50,782 bases of DNA from Acidobacteriota bacterium (GTDB lineage: Bacteria; Acidobacteriota; Thermoanaerobaculia; Thermoanaerobaculales; Thermoanaerobaculaceae): the NCBI GenBank assembly GCA_004298115.1, contig SCRJ01000007.1, forward strand, positions 1-50,782, in the 5' to 3' direction. Every line of letters starts with the position of its first letter. The first letter of the stretch is position 1. Made by a program: the position numbers and the translations under genes. Below, one piece after another: positions 38,810 through 46,748 of the stretch. The notes under the pieces were generated by a model. The model worked only from the letters and a program-made list of their open reading frames with translations, made no database searches and was not told the origin of the DNA.

Positions 38810-40714
38810 ATGAAGGGCACGGTTCGGTGGCTGACCTGCTTCTGCTTCTGCTTCTGCTTCGGCGTCGCGGCGCTGGGGTACGGCGAGGAGTACGGAAGCA
38901 TCGGCGTCGGCTACGCATGGCTGCACCAGAGCGGCAACAGGAACGCCTTCGCCAGCCAGTACGATCTGTCACAGGGTCTCTTCCTCGAGAACCTCCAGCT
39001 CGACCTGCGGCGCGCGCTGGCGGGGTTCGACCGCTTCGAGGTCAAAGCCTCCGGGTTCGGCGGCGACCCGTTCCAGCACGCCTCGCTCAGGGTCGTGGAC
39101 TGGGACCGCGAGTGGACGCTGAACCTCGACTACACCCGCCGCGAGGCCGTCCTGCCGTCGCCCTCGCTCGACCTGGCGCTCGCCGGCGGCGCCGCGCCGG
39201 GCACCCCCGGGCTCGACGACGGCGGCCGGTTCAGCATCAGCCGCTGGACCGGCTCCCTCACCTGGGACGGCTGGAAGGCGGCCCGCCTCCGCCTCGACCT
39301 GCGCGACGTGCAGCGCAGCGGGTCGCGCCTGGTCCCGTTCTACGGCCTCGGTGGGCCGTACGTGGCGCGCACCTCGCTCGACGAGCGCGTCCAGGAGGCC
39401 GGGATCTCGCTCGAGACCCGCTCCTGGCCAGTCAAGCTGCTCATCGAGCAGGACGTCACCAAGTACACGCGCGAGCCGCGCGGGGGGGTCGGGAACAACG
39501 GCCAGCCGCTGACCGGCGCCGACCCCGACCTGCTGGCGACGTACACGATCGGCCGCGATTCCAATACCGTTCCAACCACCCGGCTGTCGGCGGTCTACAC
39601 CAGCGGACGCTTCGAGTTCCTGGGCCAGGGGCTCTACCGTCGCGACCGCCTCGACGCCAACCACGACCACGACCTTACCTCGTTCGCAATCGGCGGGGGC
39701 GCGGTGGGTCAGATCAGCTACCTCGACGCGCTCATGGGCTCCGCCGACACCGACACCAAGCTCGCCGACCTCCGCCTCGGCTTCGCCGCGACCCCCTGGC
39801 TGACGCTGCGCGCCCGCGGCCACTGGGCCGACGTCGCGACCGACAGCACGCTCGTCGGCCTCAACGCGCTGCAGCTGACCGGGCCGGGCGGGACTCTGGA
39901 TTTCTCGGTCCCCGTCGACGACCGCGGCTACCTCGACCGCACCGACAAGGACGTCGCCGGTGAGGCCGACCTCCACAGCGGGCCGTTCGGTCTCGTCGTC
40001 GCCTACCACGACGGCTCGCGCGAGATCGCCTGGCGGCACGGCGGCGACTACGCGCCCGCAGGCGTGACCCGCGACGCCAGCGGTTGGAGCGCCACGGCGT
40101 CGCTGGCGCTCGGCCGGACGCTCACCGCCAAGGTCGGGTACGACGACTCGAGCTTCGAGCGGTACGTGTTCCGCACCGACCCGGAGACGGTCACGCGGCT
40201 GTGGGCGAAGCTCTCGGCACGCCCGGCCGCCGGCTGGGAGATCGACGCGCATGGGTCGCGCGAGCGTATGGACAACCCCTCGCAGGTGGCGGCGCTCAAC
40301 CGCCCCACCGACGCGCTCGGGGTCGCGGCGACGTACACGGCGGCCGGCGGCGCTTTCGCCAGCCTGAGCGTCGATTCGCTCACGCTCACCAGCGACGTCG
40401 CGATCTCGTACTGGGCGCCGCTGCTGACCGCGGCGGTCTCGCACTACGAGACGGACCTGCTGACCACGAGCCTGCGCGCGGCGTTGCCGATCGGCAAGGC
40501 GCTGCGCCTGAGCGGCGGCGGCGTCTACCTCAAGGACCGCGGCGACACGCTGCCGTTCACCTCCAGGGCGTACGACCTCGAGGTCGAGACGTCCGGGCCG
40601 TTCGCCACCAGGCTCGCGATCTTCGGCAACCGCTGGACGTACGACCTCAAGAGCTTGCCCGACCAGAACTACGACGTCACCCGCTACGGGATCTCCGTGC
40701 GGCGGAGGTTCTAA
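38810..40714 (+). CDS. MtrB/PioB-like outer-membrane beta-barrel, module 1
   Basis: 634 residues with a signal peptide of unusual make-up (TCFCFCFCFGV, coded by four CTGCTT hexamers). Then come many alternating hydrophobic/polar strands, and a C-terminal Phe (YGISVRRRF) as expected for a beta-barrel inserted by Bam. FDRFEVKASGFGGDPFQHASLRV near residue 75 is shared in pattern with the second barrel (LFDRLRIDAAGIGADPQASFRL). Such barrels hold a decahaem cytochrome to carry electrons across the outer membrane. It is followed after 4 bp by a decahaem gene, which supports this role. Substantial sequence divergence from Shewanella MtrB is expected. Confidence 0.8.
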   Translation: MKGTVRWLTCFCFCFCFGVAALGYGEEYGSIGVGYAWLHQSGNRNAFASQYDLSQGLFLENLQLDLRRALAGFDRFEVKASGFGGDPFQHASLRVVDWDREWTLNLDYTRREAVLPSPSLDLALAGGAAPGTPGLDDGGRFSISRWTGSLTWDGWKAARLRLDLRDVQRSGSRLVPFYGLGGPYVARTSLDERVQEAGISLETRSWPVKLLIEQDVTKYTREPRGGVGNNGQPLTGADPDLLATYTIGRDSNTVPTTRLSAVYTSGRFEFLGQGLYRRDRLDANHDHDLTSFAIGGGAVGQISYLDALMGSADTDTKLADLRLGFAATPWLTLRARGHWADVATDSTLVGLNALQLTGPGGTLDFSVPVDDRGYLDRTDKDVAGEADLHSGPFGLVVAYHDGSREIAWRHGGDYAPAGVTRDASGWSATASLALGRTLTAKVGYDDSSFERYVFRTDPETVTRLWAKLSARPAAGWEIDAHGSRERMDNPSQVAALNRPTDALGVAATYTAAGGAFASLSVDSLTLTSDVAISYWAPLLTAAVSHYETDLLTTSLRAALPIGKALRLSGGGVYLKDRGDTLPFTSRAYDLEVETSGPFATRLAIFGNRWTYDLKSLPDQNYDVTRYGISVRRRF

Positions 40715-40718
40715 CACC

Positions 40719-41597
40719 ATGCGCAAGAGCCTGCTCGCATCGATCGCTCTCCTCGCCGCAACGCCGTTGCTGGCGGCGCTGCCCAAGGGCTGGGTCGGCC
40801 GGGAGACCTGTACCACCTGTCACGAGGACACCGCCAAGGCGTTCGTCGCCGGCCCGCACGGGCGCGCGATGGCCGACCGCGCCCCGGCCAACCTCCTCAA
40901 ACTCGAGGGGAGCACGCTCGACCTTTCGTGCGAGTCGTGCCACGGACCCGGCGAGGCGCACGCCAACGACCCGAGCACAACGAACATCCGCACGCTCAAA
41001 GAGGTGAGCACCCGCGAAGCCTCGGCCGGGTGCGTCCTCTGCCACACGGCTCAGAAGGAAGGCCTGGCGACGCGCACCCCGGCGCACGCGCGCGCGGGGA
41101 TCGCCTGCCTCGATTGCCACGTGTCGGGGCACGGCGCCCCGGCCGCCGAGCCGCTGCTGGCGCGCCCCCGCGCCACGCTGTGCACCCCCTGCCACGCGAC
41201 CGAGGCGGCGCAGTTCGCACTGCCCTACGCGCACCGCGAGGGCACCAGGCCGTTCGAGTGCACGTCGTGCCACAGCGCCCACGGCGGCACCACCGTCCGC
41301 GGCCGCATCGAGGAGGATGGGCGGCAGCGCTGCGTGACGTGCCACACCGAGAAGGCGGGCCCGCACGTCTACCCGCACCCGCCGCTGGCCGTCGACGGCT
41401 GCGCCGCGTGCCACCGCCCGCACGGCTCGCCGAACCCGTACCTGCTCACCCGGCCCTCGACGACGCAACTCTGCCTCGAGTGCCACACCGACACGCCGTC
41501 GTTCCACGACCTCTCCAAACCAACGTACCGCGACTGCGTGAGCTGTCACGCCGCGGTCCACGGTTCGCAGCGGGACCCGAAGCTTTTCCAGGAGTAG
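40719..41597 (+). CDS. Decahaem c-type cytochrome, DmsE/MtrA-like, module 1
   Basis: 292 residues, signal peptide ending near LLAALPKG, ten CxxCH motifs: CTTCH, CESCH, CVLCH, CLDCH, CTPCH, CTSCH, CVTCH, CAACH, CLECH, CVSCH. Spacing and length match the MtrA/DmsE family, in which the haem wire lies within the MtrB-type barrel. It ends HAAVHGSQRDPKLFQE, similar to the second decahaem (HVAVHGSNSSPMLLK), showing the two are paralogues. Coupled to the barrel gene (4-bp gap). Confidence 0.92.
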   Translation: MRKSLLASIALLAATPLLAALPKGWVGRETCTTCHEDTAKAFVAGPHGRAMADRAPANLLKLEGSTLDLSCESCHGPGEAHANDPSTTNIRTLKEVSTREASAGCVLCHTAQKEGLATRTPAHARAGIACLDCHVSGHGAPAAEPLLARPRATLCTPCHATEAAQFALPYAHREGTRPFECTSCHSAHGGTTVRGRIEEDGRQRCVTCHTEKAGPHVYPHPPLAVDGCAACHRPHGSPNPYLLTRPSTTQLCLECHTDTPSFHDLSKPTYRDCVSCHAAVHGSQRDPKLFQE

Positions 41598-41630
41598 CAG
41601 TGGGCAAGACCCAGAAAGGAGAAATGGAAC

Positions 41631-43409
41631 ATGCGTAAGGCAACAGTCGTTCTCGCCGCCATGCTGATCGCGAGCACAGCGATGGCGGGGAGCACCATGG
41701 TTCGCTCGCACCTGCCCGCGGGGGTGACGACGGCCGTGAACGTCGACATCGCCGGCCTCTCGGCGAGGCTCACGGCCATGTACGGCAGCCCCCAGGCCGC
41801 CTCGTACCTCGGCGCCGACGTCTGCCTGGCCTGCCACGGCGACGATAAGGCCACTTGGAGGCACACGCGTCACGCGCAGGCGCTGCGCCGGCCGATGGGC
41901 CAGTGGACGCTCGTGGACGGCAAGGGCGTCATCGCCAACCAGGCGCACGGCACGAAGGACGACTTCATGATGGGGGTCGACCTCTCCACCGTGGGCTCGT
42001 TCTCCGCCTACGGCGCCAACGCGCCGAAGCTGTCGTACGACGCCGCGACCGACACGTACTACATGACGATCGGCGCCTTGAAGTGCCAGCTGGTCGCCAC
42101 GTGGACCGGCAGCGCCGACCAGGACGGCCAGCGCTTCATCCTCCGCGTCCCGGTCACCGACACCGACACCAAGTTCTCCAAGGCGCTGTACTTCGCTCCG
42201 GCGACGTACTCGCGGAGCCAGGGCTGGATGCCGGCGTCGGGGTGGTACGACTCCAGTTACAACCCGAAGTTCGGCGCGAGCACGACCACCTCGCAGCTCG
42301 TCGCCGCCGGCGGCCCCTCGAGCCACACCAAGAACTGCGTCGGCTGCCACGTGACCGGCGTCCGCTCGATCACGATCAACGCGGCCGGCGAGGCCGTGTT
42401 CCAGGGGTACTACGCGACCTTGTACAATGCCAACGACCCGGACTACGTGGACTACAACGGCGACGGCAACCTGCTGCTCACCGGCATCGAGTGTGAGGCC
42501 TGCCACGGCCCGGGTGCGCAGCACGTCCTCGGCGGGGGCGACATCAGCAAGATCGTCAACCCGGCCAAGCTGACCGGCGCGCAGTCCGCCGAGATCTGCG
42601 GCCAGTGTCACATCCGCGGCAAGTCCGTTCCAGCCGGGACGTACGCGTGGCCGTACCACGACGACACCGGCACGATGTGGCAGCCCCAGCCGGTCAACAC
42701 GGCATGGATCCCGCTCGCGAGCTTCCAGGGCACCGGCGCCCTCACCTACTGGGGCGACGGCGTGCTCCCCTCCAACTCGCGCCCGTGGGACCAGTACATG
42801 CTTTCGGCGCACGGGCAGACCCACTACGGTCAGAACGGCTCCTCCGAGCCGTGCTCGGCGTGCCACGACCCGCACGACAAACAGCAGGTGGCGCAGCTGA
42901 ACACCTCGATCACCGATGCCCGCAGTGGGCTCGTCATCCCAACCTCGCCCGAGAACGATACCCTCTGCCTCGCCTGCCACGCGACGCACGGGCCGTTCGC
43001 CAACATCACCAAGGCGCAGGTCGCCGACTTCGCCACCAACGAGGAGGCGATCGGCGCGGTGGTTTCGGCCCACACCCACCACCCGTTCGCGCCCGAGCGC
43101 ATGATGGGGCTGTCGCGCTGCACGACCTGCCACATGTCGTCGACCGGCGGCCACACGTGGTTCGCCACCAAGCCCCAGGACACCCTCACGTACCTCAACG
43201 CGGGCGTGAAGGACGCGAAGGGGAACTACGTCGGCTACCCGAACGCCTGCGCCGACTCGTGCCACAACTCCCAGGTCAACCTCTTCGGCCTCGGCCTCGA
43301 TCCGGCGCCGACGACCTGGACCAAGGACTACGACAAGAACCTCGCGACCATCCTCGTCACCTACTACGGCCCCGGCGGGACCTGGTGGAACACCACGCCG
43401 ACGCCGTAA
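41631..43409 (+). CDS. Large multihaem cytochrome with seven CxxCH and one CxxxCH, module 1
   Basis: 592 residues with a signal peptide (cleavage near STAMAGST). Haem motifs CLACH, CVGCH, CEACH, CGQCH, CSACH, CLACH and CTTCH, plus CADSCH at residues 540-545, which has three residues between the cysteines. The long stretch between the first and second motif (residues about 70-240) is beta-rich and haem-free. The place after the MtrB-MtrA pair is where MtrC-like extracellular terminals occur, but it is not of OmcA/MtrC type; I do not recognise the family with confidence. RBS AAAGGAGA at 41614. A strong terminator follows at 43440. Confidence 0.8.
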   Translation: MRKATVVLAAMLIASTAMAGSTMVRSHLPAGVTTAVNVDIAGLSARLTAMYGSPQAASYLGADVCLACHGDDKATWRHTRHAQALRRPMGQWTLVDGKGVIANQAHGTKDDFMMGVDLSTVGSFSAYGANAPKLSYDAATDTYYMTIGALKCQLVATWTGSADQDGQRFILRVPVTDTDTKFSKALYFAPATYSRSQGWMPASGWYDSSYNPKFGASTTTSQLVAAGGPSSHTKNCVGCHVTGVRSITINAAGEAVFQGYYATLYNANDPDYVDYNGDGNLLLTGIECEACHGPGAQHVLGGGDISKIVNPAKLTGAQSAEICGQCHIRGKSVPAGTYAWPYHDDTGTMWQPQPVNTAWIPLASFQGTGALTYWGDGVLPSNSRPWDQYMLSAHGQTHYGQNGSSEPCSACHDPHDKQQVAQLNTSITDARSGLVIPTSPENDTLCLACHATHGPFANITKAQVADFATNEEAIGAVVSAHTHHPFAPERMMGLSRCTTCHMSSTGGHTWFATKPQDTLTYLNAGVKDAKGNYVGYPNACADSCHNSQVNLFGLGLDPAPTTWTKDYDKNLATILVTYYGPGGTWWNTTPTP

Positions 43410-43439
43410 CCGCTCGTTGATCGCGGCACCGATTCCTTC

Positions 43440-43468
43440 GCGGGGGGCGCACGCCCCCCGCATTTTTG
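43440..43468 (+). terminator. Rho-independent terminator after module 1
   Basis: A 10-bp perfect stem (GCGGGGGGCG / CGCCCCCCGC) with a CA loop is followed by ATTTTTG. This is a classic intrinsic terminator, 30 bp after the stop codon. Confidence 0.9.
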
Positions 43469-43533
43469 TCCTCTGAACTCCGGCATCACGCCCACCAAGC
43501 GCCCGTTGCGACTCGCTGGCCCTGTCGCCAAAC

Positions 43534-43644
43534 TTGGACACCTCTCAGATTGTCTCGGTATAGTTGAGATATGTTGTTTCGTAAGAGGTTTCATTACAAA
43601 CCCTTGACAAGCCTTGTCAATGGCATTAACTTGACGATCGTCAC
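43534..43644 (+). promoter_or_regulatory. Promoter/operator region of module 2
   Basis: An AT-richer 110 bp. It holds TGGACA (43535) with TATAGT 18 bp on (43559-43564), a fair sigma70 promoter. TTGACAAG-C-CTTGTCAA (43604-43620) is a perfect palindrome. TGACGATCGTCA (43632-43643) is another, also readable as TTGAC-GATC-GTCAC (43631-43644), the same arrangement as at 38709-38722. The rest of the 289-bp gap after the terminator contains no gene I can support. Confidence 0.65.
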
Positions 43645-43698
43645 CGTAGCGGAACGGCAGTCGCTCGCCGGACCGGACGCGGAAGGGGGACGAGGCAA

Positions 43699-45789
43699 AT
43701 GATGCTACTTCATCTTGGCATGGCGCTGCTGGCGGCCAACAACGTGCTCGTATCGTCACACATCACCGGCAACGTGACACGACGGGTGCACACGCCGGCG
43801 ACCGCGGCGGTCTACACCTCGGCGCAGGCCGAGCACTACCTCACCGCCGAACAGATCGCCTACATCCGGCCCGGCCTGAACATCACGGTCGGCAGCGTGG
43901 TGATCGGCGCCGACAACAAGCCGGTCGTCGACGTCACCTTCACCGACGACGGCGGCCAGCCCCTCGACCGCGCCGGGGTGCTCACGCCGGGGGCGGTCTC
44001 GATGTCGTTCATCCTCGACTGGTACGACCCGGCGACCCGTCACTACACCGACTACTACACCAACACGGTGACGAGCCCGATCACGAACAACACCGCGCAG
44101 CAGGCGACAACCGCGGCCGGCACATGGGAAGATCTCGGCGTCGGCCACGCCCGTTTCCACTTCACGAAGGCGCTGCCGACCGGGTACGACGTGACCAAGA
44201 CGCACACGCTCGGCATCTACGCCACGCGCGTCATCGCCCTCACCGACCCGATCGTCATCAGCAAGACGTACGTCAAGGACGTCGAGTACGACTTCCGGCC
44301 CGACGGCCAGGCGGTCACCAACACCTGGAACAAGATGACCGACGCGACGTGCAACCAGTGCCACGACCCGCTCTCGGCCCACGGCGAGACCGGCCGCCGG
44401 GACATCAAGCTCTGCGTCCTCTGCCACAACCCCCAGACGGTTGACCCCGACACCGGCAACTCCGTGGACGCCAAGGTGATGATCCACAAGATCCACATGG
44501 GCAGCAGCCTGCCGTCGGTCAAGGCCGGCCACCCGTATCAGATCATCGGCTACCGGCAGTCGGTGAACGACTTCTCCGACGTCGTCTTCCCGCAGGACAT
44601 CCGCAACTGCACCACCTGCCACCAACCGAGCTCGCCGCAGGGGTTCGTCTGGTACAGCTACCCGTCAATGGCGGCGTGCGGCTCCTGCCACGACGCGATC
44701 GACTGGACCACGGGGGCCAACCACAAGGGCGGCCCGCAGGCCGACGACTCGGCGTGCGCCTCCTGCCACCAGCCGCAGGGCGAGAACGAGTTCGACGCCG
44801 GAATCGTCACCGCGCACACGATCCCGACCCGGTCGGCCCAGCTCAAGGGCCTCAACATCCAGATCATCGGCATGACGAACGTGGCGCCGGGGAGCAAGCC
44901 GACGGTGACGTTCGCCGTGACCAACAACGACGGCTCGTTCGTCGACCCGTCCACGCTCGCCAGCTTCAGCTTCATCTTCGGCGGCCCGACGACCGAGTAC
45001 GCCGGCTACCTCTCCGAGCGCGTCGGCAAGAACGCGGTCTCGACCGCCACCAGCTCGACGTTCACGTTCCCGGATGCGATCCCGGCGGACGCGAGCGGCA
45101 CCTGGACGCTCTCGGCCGACCTCTACCGCACCGTCACCCTCAACCCGGCGCCCGAGACCGCGAGCGAGGCGACGGTCCGCGAGGCGGCGCAGAACCCGAT
45201 CTACAACGTCGCCATCACCGACGCCCAGCCGGTGGCGCGCCGCGACGTGGTCGACATCAACAAGTGCAACGTCTGCCACAACCAGCTCGCCCTCCACGGC
45301 GGCCAGCGCTTCAAGGTGCAGGAGTGCGTGATCTGCCACAACCCCAACAACAACGACAGCACCTACCGGCCCGCCGACCAGGCCCCGCCGGAGACGATCC
45401 ACTTCAAGTACCTCATCCACCGCATCCACACCGGCGAGAACATGACGATCCCGTACACGATCTACGGCTACCACGGCAGCGTCAACAACTTCAACGACGT
45501 CGTCTTCCCCGGCGACCGGCGCGACTGTCTGAAGTGCCACGCGACCGTTCCGGCCGGCCAGCAGCAGACGTTCGAGGTGCCGCTGCCCGACGGCGTGCTG
45601 CCCACCCCGACGCTGCGCAACCCGTACGTCCAGCTGATGCAGCCCACCGCGGCGGCGTGCCTCTCCTGCCACGACGAGCGGCAGGCGGCGGCGCACGCGG
45701 TCACGATGACGGCCTCGTTCGGCGAGGCCTGCGAGGTCTGCCACGGCACCGACGCCGACTTCGCGGTCGCCAAGGTTCACGCGCGGTAG
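43699..45789 (+). CDS. OmcA/MtrC-family decahaem c-type cytochrome
   Basis: 696 residues. Ten CxxCH motifs in two pentahaem groups: CNQCH, CVLCH, CTTCH, CGSCH, CASCH, then CNVCH, CVICH, CLKCH, CLSCH, CEVCH. Beta-rich domains precede each group (about 40-200 and 385-500), as in OmcA/MtrC cytochromes with alternating Greek-key and haem domains. DATCNQCHDPLSAHG and NKCNVCHNQLALHGGQRFK are family-typical. The N-terminus (MMLLHLGMALLAANN) is short and has no lipobox Cys, so it is not obviously a surface lipoprotein like Shewanella MtrC. It is the likely extracellular terminal of module 2. Confidence 0.9.
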   Translation: MMLLHLGMALLAANNVLVSSHITGNVTRRVHTPATAAVYTSAQAEHYLTAEQIAYIRPGLNITVGSVVIGADNKPVVDVTFTDDGGQPLDRAGVLTPGAVSMSFILDWYDPATRHYTDYYTNTVTSPITNNTAQQATTAAGTWEDLGVGHARFHFTKALPTGYDVTKTHTLGIYATRVIALTDPIVISKTYVKDVEYDFRPDGQAVTNTWNKMTDATCNQCHDPLSAHGETGRRDIKLCVLCHNPQTVDPDTGNSVDAKVMIHKIHMGSSLPSVKAGHPYQIIGYRQSVNDFSDVVFPQDIRNCTTCHQPSSPQGFVWYSYPSMAACGSCHDAIDWTTGANHKGGPQADDSACASCHQPQGENEFDAGIVTAHTIPTRSAQLKGLNIQIIGMTNVAPGSKPTVTFAVTNNDGSFVDPSTLASFSFIFGGPTTEYAGYLSERVGKNAVSTATSSTFTFPDAIPADASGTWTLSADLYRTVTLNPAPETASEATVREAAQNPIYNVAITDAQPVARRDVVDINKCNVCHNQLALHGGQRFKVQECVICHNPNNNDSTYRPADQAPPETIHFKYLIHRIHTGENMTIPYTIYGYHGSVNNFNDVVFPGDRRDCLKCHATVPAGQQQTFEVPLPDGVLPTPTLRNPYVQLMQPTAAACLSCHDERQAAAHAVTMTASFGEACEVCHGTDADFAVAKVHAR

Positions 45790-45801
45790 CAACGGATCAC
45801 G

Positions 45802-45830
45802 TCCCGGGCGGCCGCAGCGGCCGCCCGGGA
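45802..45830. promoter_or_regulatory. Very stable intercistronic hairpin between the MtrC-like and MtrA-like genes
   Basis: TCCCGGGCGGCCGC and GCGGCCGCCCGGGA are exact reverse complements about a central A, forming in practice a 13-14 bp stem. No T-run follows. It lies 12 bp after the upstream stop codon and 23 bp before the next ATG, so it may protect the upstream mRNA or cut expression of the downstream genes. Confidence 0.75.
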
Positions 45831-45853
45831 TCGTCCGATGAAAGGTGGATGGG

Positions 45854-46738
45854 ATGCGCACATGGCATCGACTGTTTAGCGCCCTCAGCGTGTCGGCTCT
45901 GGTCGCTCTGGGGACGGGCCAGGCCGCCGGGCAGCCTGCGAAAGGCCACGACGTCGCCGCCTTTGCTCCGTGCTCTGACTGCCACGACACCGTGGCGGCA
46001 CACTTCCCGAACAACCCGCACGCGCGCCTCGGCGACAGCAAGGCCGTGTGCGAGAGCTGTCACGGCGACACCGCGAAGCACCTCGCCAACCCCGACGCGA
46101 GTACGATCGCGGTACCCAAGGGCGCCGCGGGCGCCAAGATCTGTCTGGGCTGCCACCAGAAGTCGCCCGAGTTCGACCGCGCGGGCCACGGCTTCCATGC
46201 GGCCGCGGCGGTCAACTGCACCGACTGCCACTCGGTCCACGGCAGCCCGGCCACGGCGCCGGCGCTGCTGCGGACGACGCCGTCGACGCAGCTGTGCGAG
46301 AGCTGCCACCCGGCGCAGAAGAACCTCTTCGCCAAGCCGTACGCCCACCACCTCGCGCGCGGCGGCATGGAGTGCGTCTCCTGCCACAACCCGCACGGCG
46401 GACGTGGCGAGCACAACCTCAAGACCACCTCCGCGGGCGAGCTGCCCTGCCTGTCCTGCCACACCGAGAAGCAGGGGCCGTTCGTCTTCTCGCACGTGTC
46501 CGGGTTCGAGGGCAACTGCCTCACGTGCCACGAGCCGCACGGCTCCAACAACCCCAAGATGCTCATCCGCGCCCGCGTGGACCAGGTCTGCCTCGAGTGC
46601 CACACGACGCTTCCGGCGGGGACGCTCGGAGCGCAGCCGCCGTCGTTCCACGACCTGCGCAGCGCGCGTTACCAGAACTGCACCGTCTGCCACGTCGCGG
46701 TCCACGGTTCCAACAGCTCCCCGATGCTCTTGAAATAG
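45854..46738 (+). CDS. Decahaem c-type cytochrome, DmsE/MtrA-like, module 2
   Basis: 294 residues from the ATG at 45854 (AAGGTGG upstream). Signal peptide ending near GQAAGQPA. Ten CxxCH motifs: CSDCH, CESCH, CLGCH, CTDCH, CESCH, CVSCH, CLSCH, CLTCH, CLECH, CTVCH. Size and layout match MtrA/DmsE and its paralogue at 40719-41597. It would sit in the barrel encoded next (10 bp downstream) and link periplasmic donors with the OmcA/MtrC-like protein. Confidence 0.92.
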   Translation: MRTWHRLFSALSVSALVALGTGQAAGQPAKGHDVAAFAPCSDCHDTVAAHFPNNPHARLGDSKAVCESCHGDTAKHLANPDASTIAVPKGAAGAKICLGCHQKSPEFDRAGHGFHAAAAVNCTDCHSVHGSPATAPALLRTTPSTQLCESCHPAQKNLFAKPYAHHLARGGMECVSCHNPHGGRGEHNLKTTSAGELPCLSCHTEKQGPFVFSHVSGFEGNCLTCHEPHGSNNPKMLIRARVDQVCLECHTTLPAGTLGAQPPSFHDLRSARYQNCTVCHVAVHGSNSSPMLLK

Positions 46739-46748
46739 GAGACGAGCG

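Noticed and set aside
38846-38862. Metal-binding Cys cluster in the first barrel's N-terminus
   Set aside because: The Cys-Phe run lies in the signal peptide core and is explained by the hexamer repeat; it would be cleaved off.
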